Shown in pieces: positions 7,925 to 15,746 of a stretch of 64,000 bases of DNA. The position numbers were made by a program, and so were the translations under genes. Under the pieces are notes generated by a model. The model saw only the letters and a program-made list of their open reading frames with translations, did not search any database and was not told where the DNA came from. Position 1 is the stretch's first letter. Each line of letters begins with the position of its first letter. Origin of the DNA: JAJPXC01 sp964628905 (lineage in GTDB: Bacteria > Bacteroidota > Bacteroidia > Bacteroidales > Muribaculaceae); the NCBI GenBank assembly GCA_964628905.1, contig CAZVNS010000005.1:1-64000 (forward strand), given 5' to 3'.

Positions 7925-9001
7925 ATGGCTCAACGCATGCCTCAATTTGATGTGATCAAGGGTATCGCCATATTTATGGTGGTGATGGGGCATGTGCTGA
8001 CGATGTGCATCCGTTATATTGACCAAGCGTTGGCGTTCAAGCTCATAGGGCAGACCCACATGCCGCTGTTCTTCTTCATCGCCGGATATTTCAGCTACCG
8101 CGGAGAGCGGTCGCCACAAGTCGCTACCCTGCTGGGTCGGCGCTTTGTGCAGCTGATTGTGCCGATGGTGGTGGTGGGAGCGTTGTGGCTCTGGTACTTT
8201 CCCTACAGCGGGCTTCAGTCGCCCCTTGACTCAACCCTCCAAGGCGCCCTTGCCGACGAGTGGAAAAATGGGTATTGGTTCCCTCTGGTGCTCTTTGAGA
8301 TCACGGTGATATATCAAGTGGCCGCGCCGCTGCTGCGCTTAGGCAGAAATGCTGTCGGCGATATAGCTCTTACGGTGATAGTGAGCGCGGTGATAGGGTG
8401 GATAGCCCTCGGACTGTTGCCCGCCGACGTCGTGGCTTGCGGCTCTTTGGGGCTAACGGCCACATTCCTCCCGGTGTTCATGATAGGGGCGATGGCCAGG
8501 AAGCATGCCGAAGGATTTAAGGCGCTGTATACCAACTCATGGGTGGCGCTCTCGGCCATAGTGGTCGGGGCTGTGACGGTGTACATGAGCATGTATTATT
8601 GGGAATTTGAGCTGATGGCCTCCCCGGCCTTTGAGCTGATAGTCACAGTGGTGTGGCACCTGTGCCTTGCCGTGATAGCCTTTGCCGTCATCACCCCATG
8701 GACTGACAGAACCATAACAAACCAGCCAAAAGTAGGGACGCACCCTGGTGCGTCAGCGATGGCACTATGGTGTCTCCTTGGCCGTGAGAGCCTTGGCATA
8801 TACTTGCTCCACTACTTCTTCCTTTTCCCGATGCCGATGGCGCAGGAGCCTCTGCGTGCCTTGGGATTGGGATTTGTGCCCACATTGGCCGTGGCAGCCG
8901 TGGTTGCTGCGCTGATTGTGGCCGTTACCCTCGCCGCCATCCGCATCGTCAAGATCTCGCGCCCATTGGCCATGCTGCTTATTGGCGCCAAACCATCATA
9001 A
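7925..9001 (+). CDS. Acyltransferase family 3 membrane protein
   Basis: Polytopic membrane O-acyltransferase of 358 residues with about ten hydrophobic segments. The family signature is seen in FDVIKGIAIFMVVMGHV (about 8-24) with the conserved His, HMPLFFFIAGYF (about 47-58), and the C-terminal LGRESLGIYLLHYFF. Such enzymes acetylate or otherwise acylate surface polysaccharides. The frame is open back to 7784, but those residues overlap holA; the ATG at 7925 directly precedes the family-like N-terminus. An 18-bp palindrome of a dispersed intergenic repeat family lies in frame at 8737-8754, just before the LGRESLGIYLLHYFF segment. It adds residues not expected for the family. Confidence 0.88.
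   Translation: MAQRMPQFDVIKGIAIFMVVMGHVLTMCIRYIDQALAFKLIGQTHMPLFFFIAGYFSYRGERSPQVATLLGRRFVQLIVPMVVVGALWLWYFPYSGLQSPLDSTLQGALADEWKNGYWFPLVLFEITVIYQVAAPLLRLGRNAVGDIALTVIVSAVIGWIALGLLPADVVACGSLGLTATFLPVFMIGAMARKHAEGFKALYTNSWVALSAIVVGAVTVYMSMYYWEFELMASPAFELIVTVVWHLCLAVIAFAVITPWTDRTITNQPKVGTHPGASAMALWCLLGRESLGIYLLHYFFLFPMPMAQEPLRALGLGFVPTLAVAAVVAALIVAVTLAAIRIVKISRPLAMLLIGAKPS
8731..8754 (+). repeat. GACGCACC/GGTGCGTC palindrome inside a CDS
   Basis: AGTAGG followed by GACGCACC-CT-GGTGCGTC, an 8-bp perfect inverted repeat with a 2-nt loop. Read on the minus strand it resembles the intergenic copies at 26470-26490 and 62080-62097 (GGTGCG followed by ACCCTAC). A fourth copy is at 63761-63780 and a half copy near 9004. 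Confidence 0.75.
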
Positions 9002-9017
9002 CGCGGACGCACCACCT

Positions 9018-9060
9018 CCCTAAGATTCCTAAAGTCCCTAAAGACCTTAAGGACATTAAC
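9018..9060 (+). repeat. 9-bp-period array, CCTAAAGNN type
   Basis: The trinucleotide TAA recurs at 9021, 9030, 9039, 9048 and 9057, an exact 9-bp step, within units such as TCCTAAAGT and CCTTAAGGA. It grades into a CAACTCAA-type A-rich stretch (9060-9079) that ends just before the TTG start of the GT2 gene at 9089. Confidence 0.8.
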
Positions 9061-9088
9061 AACTCAACAACTCAAAAACGCTCCTGCC

Positions 9089-9907
9089 TTGACCAACAAA
9101 CCACTGATAACCATAGCAATAACCGCTTGCAACGACGAGCGGCACCTCACCCGTGCCATCAACTCGGCTTTGGCTCAGGAGGGCATCGACCGTGAGATTA
9201 TAGTGGTTGATGACGGTTCGACCGACGGTACCGACCGTGTGCTTGAGCGTTTTGCCGACCGCATCGAAATCATACGCCATGCCTCCAACCTTGGCTCAGT
9301 GGCCGCACGCCGCACGGCCATCGCCTCAGCCCGCGGCGAGTGGATCACGATGCTCGACGGCGACGACTGGCTCTCGCCCAACGCCATAGAGCACGCCCTT
9401 TGGGCTTCGCGCGACGCCGACATAGTGCAGATGCGCATCAACCTCCGCCTTGAGTTCCTCCCCTGGATACCACTCCATTGGAAGCAGCGATACGACCCTG
9501 AGCGGGCTGTCGACGCCGTGATCTACGACGAGCACGCATTCCCCGTGCAGGCGTGGGGCAAGCTCTACCGACAGGAGATGCTCTCCCCCGGCATTGACAC
9601 CATCGACTACGACGGCTTTTGGGGTGATGACCGTCTGCTCAACCTCCCCATCATGCTCCGTCGCCCCCGCATCGTCGTGGCACATAGGGCGCACTACAAC
9701 TACCGTCTCGGAGGGCGCACAAGCATCAACCGGCTAGGTATCAACAGCGAGAGCGACCGCCAACGCAGGCAGGAGATACTCCGTGAAGTGGAGCTCGTCA
9801 ACCGGATAAAGCGCGACTACCTCAGCGGCCGCTTCCTGCTCACACGCGGGTTAGAGAGTCGTCTTGATGCCGAGCTTCAACGCCATACCCGCTACTTGAC
9901 CAGATGA
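9089..9907 (+). CDS. Glycosyltransferase family 2 (A)
   Basis: GT-A-fold inverting glycosyltransferase of 272 residues. The start of the domain is LITIAITACNDERHL, the nucleotide-binding segment is EIIVVDDGSTDGTDRVL (about 36-52), and the metal/sugar-nucleotide motif is MLDGDDWLSP (about 88-97), an extended DxD. GFWGDDRL (about 174-181) is the likely acceptor/catalytic region. No ATG precedes the domain; a TTG at 9089 is the only plausible start. It overlaps the next GT2 gene by ATGA. The substrate is unknown, but the gmd/fcl genes downstream suggest a fucose-containing surface glycan. Confidence 0.88.
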   Translation: MTNKPLITIAITACNDERHLTRAINSALAQEGIDREIIVVDDGSTDGTDRVLERFADRIEIIRHASNLGSVAARRTAIASARGEWITMLDGDDWLSPNAIEHALWASRDADIVQMRINLRLEFLPWIPLHWKQRYDPERAVDAVIYDEHAFPVQAWGKLYRQEMLSPGIDTIDYDGFWGDDRLLNLPIMLRRPRIVVAHRAHYNYRLGGRTSINRLGINSESDRQRRQEILREVELVNRIKRDYLSGRFLLTRGLESRLDAELQRHTRYLTR

Positions 9908-10749
9908 ACCACAGCTGCCACCTCAACATCTCGGTGATTGTGGCAACCTGTCACGACCCCGCACAGGTGCGCCAACGGATATGCTCGATGATCCCTACTG
10001 CCCCCTCTGTGGAGCTGATTGTGGTCGAGGACGAGGGTAGGGGGGTGTCTTGGTCCCGCAACCGCGGACTTGACCAAGCCCGAGGGGAGTGGGTGCTGAT
10101 GATTGACGACGACGACCGCATCGACCCCGCCATTTTTAATATGGTGGGTACGTATCCCGCGGCTGATATAATCGAGTGGGGCTACCGCATAGTGCGCGGC
10201 GACGACATTCAGAACGTCAGTCTCGTCGACCGACCCACAGAGATTGCCCCCGCCGACCTTCCTCGGCTGATGGTCGAAAACCGCCGCTTCACATCCAACC
10301 TTTGGAACAAACTCATACGCCGCCGAGCCATCGGCACCTTGCGGCTGGACGAGTACCTGACTCATGGCGAGGACTGGGACTTCCTGTGGCGGCTCATAGC
10401 CTCAGGCCGCGTCGGCAGCATGCTGATCATACCCCAGTTGCTCTATGACTACGTGCAGCACCCCGGGCAGGTGAGCTCCACCTTCACCGACCGCCCCATC
10501 ACCCTCCCTGCCGCCTGGGCCACTATGCTCGCCGACATCGAGCAACGATACCGTTACCTGCTACCCGAAGCCTGCGCCACCTACGCCAGCCACCTCACCG
10601 TGGCGCTCTACGCCGCCCACCGCGCACATGCTCCCCGCCGGCTCCTCAAGCAGCTGCGCCACGCCCTGCGACGCCAACTCCCAGCTCTCTGGCGCTCCCC
10701 CCGTCACTCTCTGAAGAAGAAGCTCGCTGCCACCTACCTGAGCCTTTGA
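9904..10749 (+). CDS. Glycosyltransferase family 2 (B)
   Basis: A second GT2 enzyme (281 residues), translationally coupled to the first by ATGA. Motifs are ISVIVATCHDPAQVRQRI, VELIVVEDEGRGVSWSRN and the DxD-like MIDDDDRIDP (about 76-85), with THGEDWDFLWRL (about 153-164) as the conserved ED motif of capsule and LOS GT2 proteins. The C-terminal ~50 residues are very basic (HAPRRLLKQLRHALRRQ) and may associate with the inner membrane. It closes the glycosyltransferase pair; gmd has its own promoter 69 bp further on. Confidence 0.88.
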   Translation: MNHSCHLNISVIVATCHDPAQVRQRICSMIPTAPSVELIVVEDEGRGVSWSRNRGLDQARGEWVLMIDDDDRIDPAIFNMVGTYPAADIIEWGYRIVRGDDIQNVSLVDRPTEIAPADLPRLMVENRRFTSNLWNKLIRRRAIGTLRLDEYLTHGEDWDFLWRLIASGRVGSMLIIPQLLYDYVQHPGQVSSTFTDRPITLPAAWATMLADIEQRYRYLLPEACATYASHLTVALYAAHRAHAPRRLLKQLRHALRRQLPALWRSPRHSLKKKLAATYLSL

Positions 10750-10758
10750 GGCTTTAAG

Positions 10759-10789
10759 TTGTGAGTGTCGGGGATGTTTACTATCTTTG
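10759..10789 (+). promoter_or_regulatory. Promoter of gmd-fcl
   Basis: TTG (10759-10761), 20 nt, TATCTTTG (10782-10789) is a full match to the Bacteroidetes promoter. The expected transcript start is about 25 nt upstream of the gmd ATG (10819). Confidence 0.75.
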
Positions 10790-10818
10790 CGGATTGATAA
10801 CAGATAACCCCTCGGTAT

Positions 10819-11877
10819 ATGCAGAAAATTGCTCTCATAACGGGAATTACAGGTCAGGACGGCTCGTACCTGGCTGAATTCCTACTCGAAAAAGGTTACG
10901 AGGTGCACGGCATCATTCGCCGCAGCTCCACCTTCAACACCGGCCGCATCGAGCACCTATATCTCGCCCAATGGGTGCGCGACCAGCGTAAGCGCCGTGC
11001 CATCAACCTGCACTACGGCGACATGACCGACTCGTCGTCGCTGATACGCATCATACAGGAGGTGCAGCCCACTGAGATATACAACCTGGCCGCCCAGAGC
11101 CACGTGAAGGTATCGTTCGACGTGCCTGAATACACCGCCGACACTGACGCCATCGGCACACTGCGCTTGCTTGAGGCCGTGCGCATCCTCGGGCTGGAGA
11201 GGGTGACGCGCGTCTATCAGGCGTCGACCTCGGAGATCTTCGGCAAGGTGCAGGAGGTACCTCAGAGCGAGACCACCCCGTTCTACCCCCGCTCACCCTA
11301 CGCTGTGGCCAAGCTCTACGGCTTTTGGATTACCAAAAACTACCGCGAGAGCTATGGCATGTACGCCGCCAACGGCATCCTCTTCAACCATGAGAGCGAG
11401 CGCCGCGGCGAGAACTTCGTGACCCGCAAGATCACCCTCGCCGCCGCCAACATCGTGGCCGGCAACCAGGACAAGCTCTATCTTGGCAACCTCAACGCCC
11501 GCCGCGACTGGGGTTACGCTCCCGACTATATCGAGTGCATGTGGCTGATACTCCAGCAGGATGAGCCTGACGACTATGTGATAGCCACCGGCGAGTATCA
11601 CTCGGTGCGCGAATTCACCGAGTTGGCCTTCCGCCGTGCCGGCATCGAGCTGCGCTGGGAGGGTGAGGGTGTCGACGAGAAGGGCATCGACAAGGCCACC
11701 GGGCGTGTGCTGGTGGAGGTCGACCCCAAATTCTTCCGCCCCTCGGAGGTGGAGCAGCTGTTGGGCAACCCCACCAAGGCGAAGGAAAAGCTCGGCTGGA
11801 ACCCGCGTAAGACCTCGTTTGAGGAGCTTGTCAAAATCATGGTAGACGCCGACATGAAGCTCGTTAACAAGAAGTAA
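10819..11877 (+). CDS. gmd: GDP-mannose 4,6-dehydratase
   Basis: Cytoplasmic short-chain dehydrogenase converting GDP-D-mannose to GDP-4-keto-6-deoxymannose, the first committed step to GDP-L-fucose. The 352-residue product has the Rossmann motif TGITGQDGSYLAE (9-21), NLAAQSHVKVSF, and the catalytic set STSEIFG with YPRSPYAVAKLYG (Tyr-x3-Lys). FNHESERRGENFVTRKI is a Gmd hallmark for NADP and tetramer contacts. The stop is one base before the fcl ATG, so the two enzymes are co-translated. Confidence 0.97.
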   Translation: MQKIALITGITGQDGSYLAEFLLEKGYEVHGIIRRSSTFNTGRIEHLYLAQWVRDQRKRRAINLHYGDMTDSSSLIRIIQEVQPTEIYNLAAQSHVKVSFDVPEYTADTDAIGTLRLLEAVRILGLERVTRVYQASTSEIFGKVQEVPQSETTPFYPRSPYAVAKLYGFWITKNYRESYGMYAANGILFNHESERRGENFVTRKITLAAANIVAGNQDKLYLGNLNARRDWGYAPDYIECMWLILQQDEPDDYVIATGEYHSVREFTELAFRRAGIELRWEGEGVDEKGIDKATGRVLVEVDPKFFRPSEVEQLLGNPTKAKEKLGWNPRKTSFEELVKIMVDADMKLVNKK

Positions 11878-11878
11878 C

Positions 11879-12955
11879 ATGATAGACAAAAGCGCTAAAA
11901 TATATGTGGCAGGCCACCGCGGTTTGGTGGGCTCGGCCATCTGGAGCAATCTGGAGCGCCGCGGCTACCGCAACCTCGTGGGGCGTACCCATGCCGAGCT
12001 TGACCTGCTCGACGGTGAGGCAGTGCGACGGTTCTTCGACCGGGAGCAGCCCGACTGCGTGGTGCTCGCCGCCGCCCATGTGGGGGGCATCATGGCCAAC
12101 TCCCTCTACCGTGCCGACTTCATCTACCAAAACCTGCAGATACAGCAGAATGTGATAGGGGAGGCGTTCCGTCACGGCGTGAAGAAGCTGCTCTTCCTCG
12201 GAAGCACCTGCATCTACCCCCGCGAGGCTCCCCAGCCAATACCTGAGGACGCCCTGCTGACTTCCCCCTTGGAGTACACCAACGAGCCTTACGCCATTGC
12301 CAAAATCGCCGGGCTGAAGATGTGCGAGAGCTTCAACCTGCAGTATGGCACCGACTATATCGCCGTGATGCCCACCAACTTGTATGGGCCTAACGACAAT
12401 TTTCACTTGGAGAACTCCCACGTGCTGCCGGCGATGATACGCAAGATGCGCCTTGCGCGCCTGCTGATGGAGGGTGATGAGGCGGCTGTGCGAGCCGACC
12501 TCGCCCTGCGGCCAATCTCCACGGTGAGCGCCGACGCCCCTTTCGGCCAAATCGAGGAGGCTCTTGCCGGATTTGGCATCACAGCTAACGCCCTGACCCT
12601 TTGGGGTTCGGGCAAGCCGCTGAGAGAGTTCCTTTGGAGCGAGGATATGGCCGACGCCTCGGTCTACGTGCTACTCAACGTGGGTTTCGACCAGGTCAAG
12701 GGCACAGACCCCCGGGTACGCAACTGCCATATCAACATCGGCACAGGCAAGGAGCTGACCATCGCCGAGTTGGCCGAGAAGATTAAGGCCACCGTAGGTT
12801 ACCGCGGCGAGATACGTTGGGACTCTTCAAAGCCCGACGGCACCATGCGCAAACTCTGCGATGTAAGCAAGTTGCACTCCTTGGGGTGGCATCACACAGT
12901 GGAAATCGACGACGGCATCAGCCGCCTCTATTCATGGTATCTCGACAACCGATGA
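11879..12955 (+). CDS. fcl: GDP-L-fucose synthase
   Basis: Bifunctional epimerase/reductase (358 residues) that finishes GDP-L-fucose from the Gmd product. Motifs are VAGHRGLVGSAIW (10-22), AAAHVGGIMAN, the catalytic LGSTCIYP, and YTNEPYAIAKIAGLK (Tyr-x3-Lys). The protein is about 40 residues longer than E. coli Fcl because of an insertion after MIRKMRLARLL (roughly residues 200-235), seen in many Bacteroidetes homologues. It ends in an ATGA overlap with the DUF4105 gene. GDP-fucose here probably supplies capsule or glycoprotein fucosylation. Confidence 0.95.
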   Translation: MIDKSAKIYVAGHRGLVGSAIWSNLERRGYRNLVGRTHAELDLLDGEAVRRFFDREQPDCVVLAAAHVGGIMANSLYRADFIYQNLQIQQNVIGEAFRHGVKKLLFLGSTCIYPREAPQPIPEDALLTSPLEYTNEPYAIAKIAGLKMCESFNLQYGTDYIAVMPTNLYGPNDNFHLENSHVLPAMIRKMRLARLLMEGDEAAVRADLALRPISTVSADAPFGQIEEALAGFGITANALTLWGSGKPLREFLWSEDMADASVYVLLNVGFDQVKGTDPRVRNCHINIGTGKELTIAELAEKIKATVGYRGEIRWDSSKPDGTMRKLCDVSKLHSLGWHHTVEIDDGISRLYSWYLDNR

Positions 12956-14142
12956 GGCTACTAAGGCAAATATTCATTATACTCTTGGCCGTCGTAGGCG
13001 TGGACGCAGCTTATGCGATGCCCGTCGACACCACAACCCGCATCAGTCTGCTCGTGGCCTCGCCCGGCACTGAAATATATGAGCTTGAGGGGCATGCGGC
13101 GATGCGTGTCCAAGGCCCCGGAGGCGACGTGGCGATCAACTGGGGGCTGTTCAGCTTCGACCGGCCCAACTTCGTGTACCGTTTCGTCAAGGGTGAGACC
13201 GACTACGGCATCGGAGCGCAATACACCTCAGACTTCGTCTACAGCTACGCCGCCCAGGGGCGAGGGATCACCGAGATACCCCTCAATCTCACTCCCGAGC
13301 AGGTGGCAAGGGTGGTGGCCCTCGTCGACTCCACGCTCCAACCCGGCTGCAACATCTACCGCTACAACTACGTCAAAGACAACTGCTCGACACGCCCGGT
13401 CAGCATCATCGAGCAAGCCGTAGGCGACACCCTGACCATCGCACAGTCAGCCCAATGGGCAGCCGACACCCCCGTGAGCTTCCGCGACGTGATGCGCCAT
13501 TACCACAGCTATTACCCATGGTATCAATTTGGTATCGACCTCGCTTTGGGCAGCGGCATCGACTACGCCATCACCCCGCATGAGATGACATTCGCCCCCG
13601 TGCTTCTCCCCGAGCTGCTCGCCACGGCCACCATCCAGGGCCGACCACTGACCAATGGCGCTGTAGATCTTGTGGGGGCACGCCCATGGCCTGTGGAGCC
13701 CACGCCATGGTACCTCACGCCGATGTGCGCCGCCCTGCTCATACTCGCCATATCGATAGCCCTCACGTGGCGTGACCTCAAGGCTGGGAAGTCCACCAAA
13801 TGGTTTGACTCAGTGCTGTTTGGGCTCTACGGCCTGCTCGGCTGCGTGATCACATTCTTAGTGTTCATCTCCGTCCATGAGGCCACGTCGCCCAACTTGT
13901 TGCTGCTGTGGCTCAACCCCCTGGCGCTCATCCCCGCCGTGGCTGTGTGGATAAAATCGGCCGAAAAAGTGGTGATTTGCTATCATTTTGTTAACTTTGT
14001 AGCGTTATTAATATTAGTTGTGGCGTGGCCACTGCTCGGTCAGGTGGGCAACATGGCGTTCGTACCCCTGATTGCGGCAGATGCACTGCGCTCAATATCA
14101 TACGTTTATATCAATAGATGCGCATTAACAACAGCAAGGTGA
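12952..14142 (+). CDS. DUF4105 (Lnb-like N-terminal) membrane protein
   Basis: The 396-residue protein has a signal peptide (MRLLRQIFIILLAVVG), then a DUF4105 periplasmic domain (about 30-190) with GHAAMRVQ, INWGLFSFD, FVYRFVKGETDY and the conserved YNYVKDNCSTRP. The last motif contains the putative nucleophilic Cys of this NlpC/P60-like family. The C-terminal 160 residues hold about four or five transmembrane helices. The upstream ATG at 12817 overlaps fcl in another frame and lacks a signal peptide, so 12952 is preferred. Function is unproven; a role in envelope lipid or peptide modification is possible. Confidence 0.8.
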   Translation: MRLLRQIFIILLAVVGVDAAYAMPVDTTTRISLLVASPGTEIYELEGHAAMRVQGPGGDVAINWGLFSFDRPNFVYRFVKGETDYGIGAQYTSDFVYSYAAQGRGITEIPLNLTPEQVARVVALVDSTLQPGCNIYRYNYVKDNCSTRPVSIIEQAVGDTLTIAQSAQWAADTPVSFRDVMRHYHSYYPWYQFGIDLALGSGIDYAITPHEMTFAPVLLPELLATATIQGRPLTNGAVDLVGARPWPVEPTPWYLTPMCAALLILAISIALTWRDLKAGKSTKWFDSVLFGLYGLLGCVITFLVFISVHEATSPNLLLLWLNPLALIPAVAVWIKSAEKVVICYHFVNFVALLILVVAWPLLGQVGNMAFVPLIAADALRSISYVYINRCALTTAR

Positions 14143-15707
14143 CCCCTCGTATGGTATGCACCCTTGTGGCCTCGATGGTGATGGCCACGGTGTGGGGGAA
14201 GCAGCTCGTGACGCAGCCCAAGCTCGTGCTCGGGGTGATGATCGAGGGGTTGTCGGCCGACCAGCTCGACTTGTTGCGCTCCCACATGAGTGAGGGAGGC
14301 TTCAACCGGCTGTTGACCCAAGGCGTCACCATCGACAACCTCGACTACGGCGCACCGCTCGACCCCGCGGCTGCCGCCGCCTTGCTCTACACCGGCGCAT
14401 CCCCGGCAATCAACGGAGTCGACCGAGCCACCGTCTACGACGCCTCACGACAGCGCAGCGCTTCGGTATACTACGACCCACAGCACCGCGGACTCTTCGT
14501 CGACCAACCCTTGTCGCCCGCGTCCCTTTTGGTTAGCACTGTAGGTGATGAGGTGCGCATCAGCAGCGATGGCATAGGCACCGTCTACTCCATAGCCCTC
14601 ACCCCCGAGATCGCCGTGGCCATGGCCGGGCACGCCGGCAACAGCGCAGCCTGGATCAACGACGTCACCGGCTCATGGGCATCGTCGACCTACTACAAAG
14701 AGCTGCCCACTCCCGCACAGCGAGCCAACCACTACACACCCCTGTCGACACGCCTCGACACCATGGCATGGGAGCCGCTGTTGCCCCTGAGCACCTACAC
14801 TGACCTGCCTGAGCACCGTCGGCAGTACCCATTCCGCGTCACCTTCCCCCGCAAGGAGACCAGCCGCTTCAAGGCATTCAGCGCATCGCCGCTGGCCAAC
14901 GCAGAGGTGACAACCCTCGCCCTCGACTACCTGCGCAACCTCCACATCGGGGACGACGACCAGCCCGACATGCTCAGCCTCAGCTACTCGCTGGCCCCGT
15001 ACCCCTACGGCAAGGATGGCGACACCCGCGCTATGCGCAACGACGCCTGCATACGTCTCGACCGTGACCTCCAGAAGCTGTTCAAGGCCATCGACGCAGG
15101 CCCCGGACTCGACCACACCGTAGTGTTCGTGGCAGGAACTCCCGCACGCACCCGCACCCGCCGCGACGACGAGCGTTGGCAGATACCATACGGCGAGTTC
15201 TCAGCCCGCCGAGCGCAGACCCTGCTCAACGCCTTCCTGATGGCAAAGTACGGCAACGGCGACTGGATTAGCTCGTTCGACAACAAGCAGATACACCTCA
15301 ACCGCCGACTCATCGAGCAGCGCGGCATCGAGCTTGACGAGATGCGGGGCGACGCAGCCGACTTCGTAGCCAAGATGTCGGGAGTCACCTCAGCCACCTC
15401 CATTGACCGCATAATCTCAGGCCGTGACAACAACTACGACCGCAACAACATAGCCCTGCAGCACAGCGCCGACATATATTTCTCCCTCGCCCCCGGCTGG
15501 GAGTTCACCGATGCCGACGGCTCATCGCAGAAGCTCGTGGAGCGACTTGTCAGCACCACCGCACCGTGCTACATATTAGCCCCGGGAGTGGAGCCGCAGC
15601 GCATCCGCACCACCGTCGACGCCCGGGCCCTGGCTCCCACAGTCGTGGGGCAGCTGCGCATACGCTCACCTAACGGAGCGGCAACCCCCGCAATCGTCAT
15701 AGAGTGA
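14118..15707 (+). CDS. PafA-like alkaline-phosphatase-fold protein lacking metal ligands
   Basis: A secreted protein of 529 residues with the PafA-type alkaline phosphatase framework: KLVLGVMIEGLSADQL (35-50), LYTGASPAING (90-100), GHAGNSAAWINDVTGSW (171-187), STYY (190-193). Every catalytic motif is replaced. The first-metal Asp is Glu43. The nucleophile segment (normally TYTGPGHAS) is LDPAAAAALL (81-90) with Pro83 at the Thr position. The D-x3-H site reads SLAPYPYG (291-298), and TADHG reads VAGTP (338-342). The C-terminal HGSPY and DTHVP motifs are missing. It is therefore most likely a pseudoenzyme. It overlaps the DUF4105 gene by 25 bp, although ATG 14151 is a possible later start, and ends 39 bp before secA. 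Confidence 0.82.
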   Translation: MRINNSKVTPRMVCTLVASMVMATVWGKQLVTQPKLVLGVMIEGLSADQLDLLRSHMSEGGFNRLLTQGVTIDNLDYGAPLDPAAAAALLYTGASPAINGVDRATVYDASRQRSASVYYDPQHRGLFVDQPLSPASLLVSTVGDEVRISSDGIGTVYSIALTPEIAVAMAGHAGNSAAWINDVTGSWASSTYYKELPTPAQRANHYTPLSTRLDTMAWEPLLPLSTYTDLPEHRRQYPFRVTFPRKETSRFKAFSASPLANAEVTTLALDYLRNLHIGDDDQPDMLSLSYSLAPYPYGKDGDTRAMRNDACIRLDRDLQKLFKAIDAGPGLDHTVVFVAGTPARTRTRRDDERWQIPYGEFSARRAQTLLNAFLMAKYGNGDWISSFDNKQIHLNRRLIEQRGIELDEMRGDAADFVAKMSGVTSATSIDRIISGRDNNYDRNNIALQHSADIYFSLAPGWEFTDADGSSQKLVERLVSTTAPCYILAPGVEPQRIRTTVDARALAPTVVGQLRIRSPNGAATPAIVIE

Positions 15708-15746
15708 ACCCCCAAAATACGTAATAAATTAATTCAGAACACAATA

